Below, piece by piece: positions 7,218 to 15,627 of a stretch of DNA of 64,000 nucleotides. Made by a program: the position numbers and the translations under genes. The notes beneath the pieces were generated by a model. It was not told the origin of the DNA, did not search any database, and saw only the letters and a program-made list of their open reading frames with translations. Every line of letters begins with the position of its first letter. Position 1 is the first letter of the stretch. The stretch comes from Altererythrobacter sp. (GTDB taxonomy: Bacteria; Pseudomonadota; Alphaproteobacteria; Sphingomonadales; Sphingomonadaceae). Where the stretch lies: contig JAFKFN010000014.1 of NCBI GenBank assembly GCA_017308255.1, forward strand, positions 38,040 to 102,039, written 5' to 3'.

Positions 7218-8453
7218 TTAGCCGGTGATTACACGGGGCGGCAACGGCACGATTTCCGCGCCGTTGCGCAGAGTGTCGAGATAGTTAGACCACCACTGCG
7301 CCATGGCAACGCGCTCGGGCCAGTACGCGCCGCGCACATACGCTCCGCGCACCTTGTCGGCATCGCCATGTGCGAGCGCACGCTCGATGGCGTCAGGGTT
7401 CCACTTGCCGCTCTCGTTGAGCAGCGTCGCCGCCATCGAGCGGAAGCCATGCCCGGTCATTTCGTCGCTCGAATAGCCTAGGCGCCGCAGGCCCGCGTTG
7501 ATCGTGTTCTCGCTCATCGGGCGGGTGCGTGTGCGGATCGAAGGGAACACGAAGCCGCTCGGTCCCGTCGCGGCGAACATTGCCCGCAGGAGGGCCACGG
7601 CCTGCCGGGACAGCGGCACGCGATGTTCCTTGCGCATCTTGGTCTTGCTCGCCGGAAGCGTCCACACAGCGGCTTCCAGATCGATTTCCTCCCATTGCGC
7701 GGTACGTAATTCGCTGGGGCGAACGAACACGTGGGGAGCCAGCTGGAGCGCCTGCTTTGTGAAACTTGCCCCTTCATAATCGTCGATGGCGCGGAGCAGT
7801 TCACCAACTTTCACCGGGTCTAGTATCGCCGCGAAATGCGTCACCGTGGGCACGGTCAGCGCGCCCCGCAGATCACGGGTCGGATCGGAAGCCAGCCGCG
7901 CGGTGGCGATGGCGTAGCGGAACACCAGACTGGACAGTTGCAGGGTTCGCCGCGCGCTCTCTAGATTGCCTTTCGCCTCTATCTTGCGCACCGCACCCAG
8001 AATATCGGCTGGCTCGATCTCTCCTATGGGAAGCCGTCCAATGGAGAGGTTCAATTGCGAAAGCAGATATTCGCTGCGCTTTGCCGTAGCCGGTGACCAA
8101 CCCTTTTCACCATCGCGCCTGCGCTTCGCACAATACTCGTCGCAGATAGCCGCGAAGGTATTTTCCGCCTCGGACCTGGCGCGAACCTTCTCCCGTTGGC
8201 GTTCGCGCGACGGGTCCTTGCCAGCTGCCAGCGTCTCCCGCGCCTCGTCGCGGCGCTTACGTGCGTCGCTGAGGCTCACATCGGGGTAGGCGCCCAGCGC
8301 CAGCAGCTTTTCCTTGCCCGCAACACGATACTTAAGCCGCCACAACTTCCCGCCTGCTGGCGTGATCAGCAGAAACAACCCGCCACTGTCGCCCTTCTTG
8401 AATGGCTTCGGCCCAGGCTTAGCGTTCCTGATCGCAATATCGGTGAGCGCCAT
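7218..8453 (-). CDS. int: P4-type tyrosine integrase (411 aa)
   Basis: The N-terminus (MALTDIAIRNAKPGPKPFK, then GGLFLLITPAGGKLWRLKYR) is the arm-binding DUF4102 domain of P4-like integrases. A SAM-like core-binding region follows. The catalytic domain shows the first arginine in RPSELRTAQWEE, the HxxR in GHGFRSMAATLL, and a C-terminal AHGDADKVRGAY segment with the likely nucleophile Tyr in RGAYWPER. Its length is normal for the family. It is written away from tRNA-Gly, with its start about 190 bases from the tRNA 3' end, so it probably moves the left island in and out of that tRNA. Nothing suggests it is broken. Confidence 0.92.
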   Translation of the reverse strand: MALTDIAIRNAKPGPKPFKKGDSGGLFLLITPAGGKLWRLKYRVAGKEKLLALGAYPDVSLSDARKRRDEARETLAAGKDPSRERQREKVRARSEAENTFAAICDEYCAKRRRDGEKGWSPATAKRSEYLLSQLNLSIGRLPIGEIEPADILGAVRKIEAKGNLESARRTLQLSSLVFRYAIATARLASDPTRDLRGALTVPTVTHFAAILDPVKVGELLRAIDDYEGASFTKQALQLAPHVFVRPSELRTAQWEEIDLEAAVWTLPASKTKMRKEHRVPLSRQAVALLRAMFAATGPSGFVFPSIRTRTRPMSENTINAGLRRLGYSSDEMTGHGFRSMAATLLNESGKWNPDAIERALAHGDADKVRGAYVRGAYWPERVAMAQWWSNYLDTLRNGAEIVPLPPRVITG

Positions 8454-8466
8454 TCCATCCCCAATC

Positions 8467-8526
8467 TACCCCCAAGAGTGGGGGTATCGCATTGACCTCT
8501 GAAGAATACCCCCCAATCATACCCCC
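8467..8526. repeat. TACCCCC repeats and hairpin upstream of the integrase
   Basis: TACCCCC occurs at 8467, 8507 and 8520, and once inverted at 8480-8486. The first and the inverted copy form a perfect 8-base stem (8467-8474 with 8479-8486) with an AGAG loop. The set begins 14 bases upstream of the integrase start. Such repeats are candidates for integrase arm sites, excisionase sites or an operator controlling the integrase promoter. Confidence 0.5.
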
Positions 8527-8641
8527 AGATTCGATTGGCTCTGGGCGATCATAGGCGGACATCGGCGGCCTAACTGGGCGCAGAATATCGCAGAAAACCT
8601 AGGTTCTCAAGGACGCTGACGGACACTTGGGGATGGGAAGA

Positions 8642-8715
<74 letters not shown>

Positions 8716-8753
8716 TCGGGCCACGGGCAATTGCCATCGCCCGGGGCGCGCCG

Positions 8754-9362
8754 TCAACTGCTCGATGTCTTTTCCGCTTTTGTGTCCGGACCGGTGTCTT
8801 CGCTGTCAGCAGCGGGCGCAATGGTCACCGTGACGCGGCGGTTTTTCGCCCGGCCTTCCTCGTCGGGCGTCCCGTCGAGATGGGCATTGGGCGCGACCGG
8901 CCGCTGTTCGCCCAGGGCGATCAGCGTGATCCGCTGCCGATCGACCCCGTGCGCCACCAGCCAGTCCGCGACGGCGGTGGCTCGGCGGCGTGAGGCGCGC
9001 AGGTTGGCCTGATCGTCTCCAGCCGAATCGGTGTGTCCCCGCAGGATGATCGGCCAGCCTTCCGCGAGTTGCGGAGAGGCGAGCACGTCGTTGAGCGCCG
9101 CCTCGGCCGCTTCATCCAGAGCATGGCCGCCGCCGGCAAAGGGCACCACGGCTTCCAGGGGTTCGGGCTCCGGCGCCGGGCTCGCTTCCGGGGCGATGTC
9201 GGGACGGATGATCGAGATCGGCGTGTCTTCGGGTGCGGGCGTGGCCGGCGCGGTGTCGCTGGGTGCCGGCTCCGGCTGGGGCTGGCGCTCGCGTGCGTCG
9301 CGGCAACCGGCCAATGCGATCGCAAGGGCGGCACAGGCCAATCCGGCTTGGGCGATCCTCAT
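8754..9362 (-). CDS. OmpA-family lipoprotein (202 aa)
   Basis: ATG 9362 has a good Shine-Dalgarno (GGAGAGG) and is preferred to ATG 9377. The start MRIAQAGLACAALAIALAGC is a lipoprotein signal with lipobox LAGC. A Pro/Ala/Glu-rich linker of about 50 residues follows. The C-terminal half is an OmpA/peptidoglycan-binding domain with LRGHTDSAG, NLRASRRRA and GEQRPVAPN-like motifs and a final KNRRVTVTI. It should anchor the outer membrane to the cell wall. It sits just downstream of the antiporter gene, whose stop lies in the short upstream region, so the two are probably co-transcribed. Confidence 0.88.
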   Translation of the reverse strand: MRIAQAGLACAALAIALAGCRDARERQPQPEPAPSDTAPATPAPEDTPISIIRPDIAPEASPAPEPEPLEAVVPFAGGGHALDEAAEAALNDVLASPQLAEGWPIILRGHTDSAGDDQANLRASRRRATAVADWLVAHGVDRQRITLIALGEQRPVAPNAHLDGTPDEEGRAKNRRVTVTIAPAADSEDTGPDTKAEKTSSS

Positions 9363-9373
9363 ACTCCTCTCCT

Positions 9374-11224
9374 TCATGCGCCAGCTTGCTGCGCCTTGGG
9401 TTTCCGCGCCGTCTTCTGCGCCGCCGCTTCCCGGGCCGTCTTCCGGCGGGGCGGGGAAAAGGAAATCACCGTATCGCCGGGCTGCGGATCAGGGGCGGAA
9501 GCATGGGTGAAGAAGCGCATCCGCCCGTCGGCATGCAACAGCAGCAGCAGGTTGGCGGCCTCGGGCAGCACTTCCTTGGCATCGTCCAGGCGGAACTGGT
9601 CGGAAAGCCGGGTGGCGCGAAACACCCAGCCTTGCGCCTGGCGCTTGTGCGCCTCTTCCGCGCCCAGGCCAGAGGTGAACAGCGCCCGCCCGCGCAGCTT
9701 GGCCGAGAGGCTGCGGCGATTGTCATCCTCCGGCTCCCCCAGCTGATAGACCGAATCCGCGCCGATCTGCGGGGCAAATTCGGAGCAGACCAGCGCGTTA
9801 TAGGCTTCGTTATCAGTAGCCGCGACCAGGACCTGGAACGGCGAGAGATCGAGAGTCTGCTCGGTCGCTTCGTTGAGGATTTCGCCATGGTAAGTCGGCA
9901 GGCCGGCCTGCCGCGCGGGACGCAGCCGATCCCATCCGGAATCGGCCAGCAGGACGGGGGTGCCGAGGCCGTGCATCTGTTCCGCCAGCCCAATGGTCCA
10001 CGGGGTGGCGCCCACGATCAGCAGGCCGGGGCGCGTCTCGCCGATCACGCCCAGCCAGCGCGCCACGCGCTCTATGGTGAAGCCATGGGCGACGATGGTG
10101 GCCACCACCACCCCGAAGGAAAGGCCGATCAGCAGCGTCCCGTCGGCATAGCCGAGCCCTTCCAGCCGCAAGGCGAAGAGGCCGGATACCGCCACCATCA
10201 CGATGCCCCGCGGCGCGATCCAGGCGAGGAACAGGCGCTCGTTCCACGGCAGGCGGCTGAACAGCAGGCTGAAGAGCACGGTGGCGGGGCGCGTCACGAA
10301 GATCAGCACGGCCAGGAACAGCACGAAACGCCATTCGAACTGGCGCAGCGCTTCGAGATCGAGGGCCGCCGAAAGAACCACGAAGATGCCCGAGACCAGC
10401 AGCACGGAGATGTTCTGCTTGAACGGATGAATGCTGCGCAGGTTGGCGAACTTCATGTTGGCCAGTGCGATGCCCATCACGGTCACGGCGACCAGCCCGG
10501 CCTCATGCTCGATCAGGTTGGACAGCACGAAGACCCCGATCACCGCCACCAGAAGCACGGGAGCCTTGAGGAATTCGGGCACTGCCCCGCGCAGGAACGC
10601 CCATGACAGCACCCGCGCCGCGCCGTAGCCGATGGCGCCGGCCAGGATCGCGCCGACGATGATCGGCGGCACGATCTCGAACATGGTGGCGCCGCCGGCC
10701 GAAAGGCGAAAGTATTCGTAGGCGATAAGGGCACAGAGCGCGCCGACCGGGTCCACCACGATGGCTTCCCAGCGCAGGATCGCGGCGGGGCGCTGCTGGA
10801 TGCGGGATTGGTGCAGGAGCGGCAGGACCACCGTGGGGCCGGTCACCACCAGGATCCCGCCGAAGAGGATGGCGATCGGCCAGACCAGCCCGGCGACGTA
10901 ATAGCAGGCGAGCGAGTTCAGGAACCAGCCGATCGGCGCGCCTATCAGGACCAGCCGCCACACGCCTTCCCCAAACTTGCGGAACTCGTGGAAATCGAGC
11001 TGCAACCCGCCTTCGAACAGGACCAGCGCCACGCCCACGGTGACCATCGGTTCCAGCATGTCGCCGAAAGCCGCCGCGGGATCGATCAGATGGAGCACCG
11101 GCCCGGCCAGGAAGCCGGCGGCCAGCATCAGGGCGATGGCCGGCCAGCCGGTACGCCAGGCGAGCCACTGCGCCCCGATGCCCAGCACGCCGACGAGGGC
11201 GATGACGATTGCCTGTTGTTCCAT
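9374..11224 (-). CDS. CPA-family cation/proton antiporter (616 aa)
   Basis: The protein is mostly hydrophobic for about 400 residues. It has the features of sodium or potassium/proton antiporters: LFEGGLQLDFHEFRKFGEGV early on, then GPTVVLPLL and later WIAPRGIVMVAVSGLFAL. A soluble C-terminal part of about 220 residues (GLLIVGATPWTIGLAEQMHG) looks like a degenerate TrkA-N-type nucleotide-binding region, followed by a small C-terminal domain. I chose ATG 11224 (MEQQAIVIALVGVLG) rather than a further upstream start because it leads straight into the first membrane segment. The cation exchanged cannot be told from sequence. The last 20 or so residues are Lys/Ala-rich. Confidence 0.85.
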   Translation of the reverse strand: MEQQAIVIALVGVLGIGAQWLAWRTGWPAIALMLAAGFLAGPVLHLIDPAAAFGDMLEPMVTVGVALVLFEGGLQLDFHEFRKFGEGVWRLVLIGAPIGWFLNSLACYYVAGLVWPIAILFGGILVVTGPTVVLPLLHQSRIQQRPAAILRWEAIVVDPVGALCALIAYEYFRLSAGGATMFEIVPPIIVGAILAGAIGYGAARVLSWAFLRGAVPEFLKAPVLLVAVIGVFVLSNLIEHEAGLVAVTVMGIALANMKFANLRSIHPFKQNISVLLVSGIFVVLSAALDLEALRQFEWRFVLFLAVLIFVTRPATVLFSLLFSRLPWNERLFLAWIAPRGIVMVAVSGLFALRLEGLGYADGTLLIGLSFGVVVATIVAHGFTIERVARWLGVIGETRPGLLIVGATPWTIGLAEQMHGLGTPVLLADSGWDRLRPARQAGLPTYHGEILNEATEQTLDLSPFQVLVAATDNEAYNALVCSEFAPQIGADSVYQLGEPEDDNRRSLSAKLRGRALFTSGLGAEEAHKRQAQGWVFRATRLSDQFRLDDAKEVLPEAANLLLLLHADGRMRFFTHASAPDPQPGDTVISFSPPRRKTAREAAAQKTARKPKAQQAGA

Positions 11225-11310
11225 GCCCTGCGGATCACCGTCGCATAGATGCCCCGCACAGCGCAAACGGCGGGGCGATGAAACTTACTTCCGCGTCACC
11301 CGGACGCGTC

Positions 11311-11847
11311 TCAATGGCCGGGGAAGGCGATCAGGCTTTCCGCCTCGATCCCTTCCGCCGCCAACGCCGCTCCGCCCCCGAGATCGGGCAAGTCGATCAC
11401 GAACAGCGCATGGTCCACCGTGGCGCCGGCCTGGCGCAGCAGCCGGGCGCCGGCAAGCGCGGTCCCGCCGGTCGCGAGGAGATCGTCCACCAGCAGCACG
11501 CGTTCGCCCCGCTCGATCGCGCCGGGATCGAGTTCGATCCGGGCGCTGCCGTATTCGAGCGCATAGTCGATGCCGATGGCCTGGACCGGCAGCTTGCCCG
11601 CTTTGCGCAGCGGCACGAAGCCCAGGCCCAGGCGCGCGGCGATCGCGGCTCCGAAAATGAACCCGCGCGCCTCTATCCCGGCGATGGCGTCGGGCCGGCC
11701 TTTCCGCGCCCGTTCGACCAGATGATCGACCGTCGCCGCCAGCCCTTCGCCGTGGGCGATGAGCGTGGTGATGTCACGGAATTGGATGCCGGCCGCCGGA
11801 AAATCCGGAATGGTCCGGATCAGCCCCTTGAGCTCGGCGGGAGTCAA
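11311..11847 (-). CDS. apt: Adenine phosphoribosyltransferase (178 aa)
   Basis: The enzyme makes AMP from adenine and PRPP (purine salvage). The PRPP-binding motif VLLVDDLLATGGTA is clear, as are the N-terminal IRTIPDFPAAGIQFRDIT and the central IEARGFIFGAAIA segments of Apt. The normal family length is about 175 residues, which points to a TTG start at 11847 (TPAELKGLIRTIPDF). The frame continues upstream, but that part has no family resemblance. It lies downstream of petC on the same strand, a neighbour order common in sphingomonads as far as I know. Confidence 0.9.
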   Translation of the reverse strand: MTPAELKGLIRTIPDFPAAGIQFRDITTLIAHGEGLAATVDHLVERARKGRPDAIAGIEARGFIFGAAIAARLGLGFVPLRKAGKLPVQAIGIDYALEYGSARIELDPGAIERGERVLLVDDLLATGGTALAGARLLRQAGATVDHALFVIDLPDLGGGAALAAEGIEAESLIAFPGH

Positions 11848-11911
11848 ACCGCACCCTGCCCCGCCATCCCCGCGCGAACGGGGATGGCGAAAGGGAGTGG
11901 CGCGAGGCGGT

Positions 11912-12781
11912 TCAAACCGTCTCGGTCTGCTTCGGCTTGGCGGCCCAGACGTTCTTCTTGGCGAACCACGCGAGCCCGGTCGCAAAGATCAGGAAGCCGA
12001 GCACCGGCCAGCCCGTCTGGCGCCGCTTGACCAGCGTCGGCTCGGCCGTCCAGGTCAGGAACGCGGCCACGTCGGTCGACATCTGCTCGATAGTCGCCTT
12101 GGTGCCATCGGCATAGGTGACCTGCCCATCCGTGGTCAGCGGCGGCGGCATGGCGATGTTGAGGTTGGGGAAATAGGGGTTGAAGTAGAGGCCGGTCGGC
12201 GTCTCGAAATCCGGGAACTCCATCTTCAGCGCCTTGCCGTCCACCTCGAACGTGGCCGGATCGCGATAGCCGGTGATCAGCGCGTGGACATAGCGCCCGC
12301 CATCGTGCCGCGCCTTGGTGATCAGCGAGAGATCCGGCGGCGAGGCATTGTTGTTGGCGGCGCGCGCGGCGATGTCGTTCGGATAGGGCGACGGGAAATA
12401 GTCGGTCGGCGTGCCGGGGCGCGTCGTCGTCTCGCCGGTGTTGGGATCGATGCCGGGCACCGTCCATTCGGCGGCCGCCGCCTTCACCTCGGCCTCGGTA
12501 TAGCCGAGCTGCGCCAGGTCGCGGAAAGCGACGTGCTTCAAGCTGTGGCAGGCGCTGCACACTTCCTTGTAGACCTGATAGCCGCGCTGGAGCTGCTGCA
12601 GGTCCCACTTGCCGAACGGGCCATCGCTGGCGAGATGCAGCGGCCGCGGGGCGAGATGGAACTCATGCTCGGCGGTGGGCTCGGCCGGATCCGTCGCCGC
12701 GGCATAGGCGCCGAACACGAACGCCAGCAGCGCCACGAAGCTGAACACCAGCCCAACTGCGATTCCAATGAGACGGATCAT
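11912..12781 (-). CDS. petC: Cytochrome c1 (289 aa)
   Basis: This is the haem-c subunit of the cytochrome bc1 complex, passing electrons from the Rieske protein to cytochrome c. An N-terminal signal/transmembrane segment is followed by the haem motif CSACH, the ERDL-like region FRDLAQLGYTE, a YVHALITGY segment and the methionine-ligand region NIAMPPPL. A C-terminal membrane anchor (WPVLGFLIFATGLAWFAKK) completes it. It is the last gene of petABC, 26 bases after petB. Confidence 0.95.
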   Translation of the reverse strand: MIRLIGIAVGLVFSFVALLAFVFGAYAAATDPAEPTAEHEFHLAPRPLHLASDGPFGKWDLQQLQRGYQVYKEVCSACHSLKHVAFRDLAQLGYTEAEVKAAAAEWTVPGIDPNTGETTTRPGTPTDYFPSPYPNDIAARAANNNASPPDLSLITKARHDGGRYVHALITGYRDPATFEVDGKALKMEFPDFETPTGLYFNPYFPNLNIAMPPPLTTDGQVTYADGTKATIEQMSTDVAAFLTWTAEPTLVKRRQTGWPVLGFLIFATGLAWFAKKNVWAAKPKQTETV

Positions 12782-12807
12782 TATAGTAGTCTTTCCCTAT
12801 CCCGCGC

Positions 12808-14112
12808 TCAGTTGGCCGACCCGGAAACCGCCGGCTGGCCGCTCTCGCCGAGCGCCGCCTGCTTATCCTCGCCCAGCACCGCTTCGGTGATCGAGAACGG
12901 CAGAGGCTCCGGCCGCTCGATCATGGAGACGATCGGCAGGATCACGAGGAAGTGCAGGAAATAGTACGCCGTGGCGAGCTGGCTGATCATCAGATACGGC
13001 TCTTCAGCGTGCGATCCGCCGCAGTAGCCGAGCACCAGTACGTCCACGACCAGAATGTAGAAGAACTTGCGGAACAGCGGGCGATAATGGCCCGAACGCA
13101 CCGGCGACTTGTCGAGCCAGGGCAGGAAGAACCACACCAGGATCGACGCGAACATCGCCAGCACGCCCCACAGCTTGGCCGGCAGGATGAAGTCCGTCGT
13201 GAAAGCGCGCAGGATCGCGTAGAACGGCCAGAAATACCATTCGGGCACGATCAGCGCCGGGGTCGAGAGCGGGTTCGCCGGAATGTAGTTGTCCGGATGG
13301 CCGAGGGAGTTCGGCAGGAAGAACACCACCAGGAAGTAGAGGATCAGGAACACGCCCAGCCCGAAGCCGTCCTTGGCCGTGTAATACGGGTGGAACGGCA
13401 CGGTGTCGCTTTCGCTCTTCACTTCCACGCCCGTGGGGTTCGACGAGCCGGGGATGTGCAGCGCCCAGATGTGCAGGATCACCACGCCCGCGATCACGAA
13501 GGGCAGCAGGTAGTGCAGCGAGAAGAAGCGGTTGAGCGCGGCGTTGTCCGGCGCGAAGCCGCCCAGCAGCCAGATCTGGATCGGCTCGCCGACCAGCGGG
13601 ATCGCCCCGAACAGGCCGGTGATCACCTTGGCCCCCCAGAAGCTCATCTGCCCCCACGGCAGCACGTAGCCCATGAAGCCCGTCGCCATCAGCAGCAGGA
13701 AGATGACCACGCCGAGCAGCCAGACCATCTCACGCGGGGCCTTATACGATCCGTAGAAGAAGCCGCGGAAGATGTGCAGGTAGATCACGGCGAAGAAGAA
13801 GGCGGCGCCATTGGCGTGGGCATAGCGTATCAGCCAGCCCCAGTTGACGTCGCGCATGATGTGTTCGATCGAATCGAAGGCGACGCCGGCATTGGCCGCG
13901 TAATGCATCGCCAGGATCACCCCGGTGACGATCTGCAGCACCAGGCAGAACCCCGCGAGCACGCCGAAATTCCACATGTAATTGAGGTTGCGCGGCACCG
14001 GATAGCCGCCACCGACCGCATTGTAGACGAGGCGCGGCAGCGGCAGCTTCTCGTCCAGATAGCGCATCAGCGGCGCCTTGGGTTCGTAATGGCGTGCCCA
14101 GGGGAAGCTCAT
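12808..14112 (-). CDS. petB: Cytochrome b of the bc1 complex (434 aa)
   Basis: This membrane subunit carries haems bL and bH and the quinol sites. The start [15 protein letters not shown] at ATG 14112 is preferred over the longer frame because it matches the family N-terminus and follows petA by 16 bases. Multiple transmembrane segments are visible, with [17 protein letters not shown], a [13 protein letters not shown] segment (the PEWY motif of the Qo site) and paired histidine ligands. The tail after about residue 405 is hydrophilic and variable. It is the middle gene of the petABC operon. Confidence 0.95.
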   Translation of the reverse strand: MSFPWARHYEPKAPLMRYLDEKLPLPRLVYNAVGGGYPVPRNLNYMWNFGVLAGFCLVLQIVTGVILAMHYAANAGVAFDSIEHIMRDVNWGWLIRYAHANGAAFFFAVIYLHIFRGFFYGSYKAPREMVWLLGVVIFLLLMATGFMGYVLPWGQMSFWGAKVITGLFGAIPLVGEPIQIWLLGGFAPDNAALNRFFSLHYLLPFVIAGVVILHIWALHIPGSSNPTGVEVKSESDTVPFHPYYTAKDGFGLGVFLILYFLVVFFLPNSLGHPDNYIPANPLSTPALIVPEWYFWPFYAILRAFTTDFILPAKLWGVLAMFASILVWFFLPWLDKSPVRSGHYRPLFRKFFYILVVDVLVLGYCGGSHAEEPYLMISQLATAYYFLHFLVILPIVSMIERPEPLPFSITEAVLGEDKQAALGESGQPAVSGSAN

Positions 14113-14128
14113 CGTTTCGTCTCTCGCC

Positions 14129-14698
14129 TCAGCCGACCAAGATCTTCGTGTCGCTGGTGAATTCGTATTGCGGCACCTCGAGGTTCTTCGGGGCCGGGCC
14201 CTTCCGGATGCGCGCCGCGGTATCGTAAGCCGATCCGTGGCACGGGCAGAAGTAGCCGCCGAATTCACCCCGTATCTCACCCTCGCCGGCGCCCAGCGGC
14301 ACACAGCCCAGGTGGGTGCACACGCCCATGGTGATCAGCCAGTTCTCATGGCCTTCCTTGGTGCGTTCCTGCAGTGTCTGCGGATCGCGCAGCTCGGACA
14401 GCGGGACCGCGTCGGCCTCCGCGATTTCCTTCTGCGTGAGATTGCGCACGAACAGAGGCTGCTTGCGGAACATCGTCTTGATCGCCTGGCCCGGCTCGAT
14501 CGCCGACAAGTCCACCTCGGTGGTGGATTCAGCCAGCACGTCCTTCGACGGCGCCATTTGCGAGATCAGCGGAACCAGCGTGGCAAGAGCGCCGACGCCC
14601 GCAGCGGAAACCGCGGCGATTTCGATGAAGTCGCGACGGCGAACGCCTTCTCCGTCGGTCGGCGCTGCGGGTTCCGCGGTGCCTGTTGTGGTTGCCAT
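14129..14698 (-). CDS. petA: Rieske iron-sulfur protein of the bc1 complex (189 aa)
   Basis: The 2Fe-2S cluster motifs CTHLGC and CPCHGS are present about 20 residues apart. The N-terminus has a twin-arginine-type anchor ([20 protein letters not shown]). ATG 14698 gives the expected length of about 190 residues. The frame runs further upstream without family similarity. It is the first gene of petABC. The promoter should lie in the 167 bases between here and pgeF. Confidence 0.95.
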   Translation of the reverse strand: MATTTGTAEPAAPTDGEGVRRRDFIEIAAVSAAGVGALATLVPLISQMAPSKDVLAESTTEVDLSAIEPGQAIKTMFRKQPLFVRNLTQKEIAEADAVPLSELRDPQTLQERTKEGHENWLITMGVCTHLGCVPLGAGEGEIRGEFGGYFCPCHGSAYDTAARIRKGPAPKNLEVPQYEFTSDTKILVG

Positions 14699-14865
14699 TG
14701 CCTTGCCTTGCCTGCCGATTCCGGCGGGCTGGTATCCTGCACGAAACCGAAGAAATTTGGACCGACCGCGCCTGTTTGTCCGAGGCCCCCGGAGGTGCGG
14801 CTTGGCGGGCTGATAGACGAGCAGACCCGCCATGCCAACAGGCATTTTGGCGGTATTGTGACCCG

Positions 14866-15627
14866 CTAACGCGGCAGGCCGATCAGCGAGAGTTGCCGGC
14901 CATAGGAAGGCTCGCCGCGATGGACCGAGCGGCGGTAGGAGAAAAACCGCGCCGCGTCGGAGTAAGTGTCGAGGCCCAGGGGGTCGACCGTCGCCACGCC
15001 GGCGGCGGCCAGGCGCATCGCGGCATAGCCTTCCAGATCGAATTGCCAGTGGCCCGCGCGGCCGGGCGCGAAGAAGCGCTTGTCGGCCGCGGTGAAATTC
15101 TCGGCGAAACGGCCATCCACCTCATAGCTGCGCTGGGCGATCGCCGGGCCGATCGCGGCGGCGATCCGTCCCGCCCTCGCGCCCAGCCGCTCCATCGCCG
15201 TCACGGTCGCTTCCAGCACGCCGCCGTGCGCCCCGCGCCAGCCGGCATGGGCCGCGCCGATCACCCCGGCCGCGCGATCGGCCAGGAGCACCGGCGCGCA
15301 ATCGGCGGTGACCACGCCCAGAAGCAGGCCGGGCCGATCGGTGACCATCGCATCCGCCCGGGGCCGTTCCTCGTATGGCCAGGGCCCGGCGGCATAGACC
15401 ACGTGGGGGGAATGCACCTGATAGACCGTCGCCAGCGCCGCGCCCGGCAGCACCGCGGCCACCGCGCGGCGGCGGTTCTCCGCCACCGCTTCCATCGCGT
15501 CATCCGCCCCGTGCCCCACGTTGAGCCCGGCCACGACACCTTGCGACACGCCGCCCCGCCGCCCGAGGAAGCCGTGCGGAATACCCGCCAGGGCTTCGGA
15601 GCGGATAACCTCCACGGTGTCAGCCAA
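14866..15627 (-). CDS. pgeF: Peptidoglycan editing factor PgeF / laccase-domain protein (253 aa)
   Basis: The protein matches the YfiH/PgeF (DUF152) family: YQVHSPHVV, DAMVTDRPGLLLGVVTADCAPVLL, GAAHAGWRGAHGGVL and IGPAIAQRSYEV are its hallmark segments. They include the zinc-binding His and Cys residues. The family removes mis-incorporated L-serine-containing muropeptides and was formerly annotated as polyphenol oxidase. It overlaps the end of pepN by 8 bases on the same strand, suggesting one operon. Confidence 0.93.
   Translation of the reverse strand: MADTVEVIRSEALAGIPHGFLGRRGGVSQGVVAGLNVGHGADDAMEAVAENRRRAVAAVLPGAALATVYQVHSPHVVYAAGPWPYEERPRADAMVTDRPGLLLGVVTADCAPVLLADRAAGVIGAAHAGWRGAHGGVLEATVTAMERLGARAGRIAAAIGPAIAQRSYEVDGRFAENFTAADKRFFAPGRAGHWQFDLEGYAAMRLAAAGVATVDPLGLDTYSDAARFFSYRRSVHRGEPSYGRQLSLIGLPR

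Larger units (their letters stand above)
1..8641. mobile_element. Genomic island (left, partial) at tRNA-Gly
   Basis: A P4-type integrase gene (7218-8453) lies directly beside the 3' end of tRNA-Gly (8642-8715), the usual arrangement for tRNA-targeting islands. Everything to its left is accessory: a restriction-modification gene with a simple-sequence repeat, a dGTPase, and small unknown proteins. To the right, ordinary housekeeping genes begin at once. The other end lies outside the window, so the second attachment site cannot be seen. The boundary at the tRNA 3' end is inferred from integrase position, not from a pair of direct repeats. Confidence 0.5.

Noticed and set aside
8467-8526. CRISPR-like repeats near the integrase
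   Set aside because: The repeats are only seven bases, spacers are irregular, and no cas genes are present.
12952-14160. 402-residue open frame on the plus strand
   Set aside because: It is antisense to petB and consists mainly of charged residues with no known domain.
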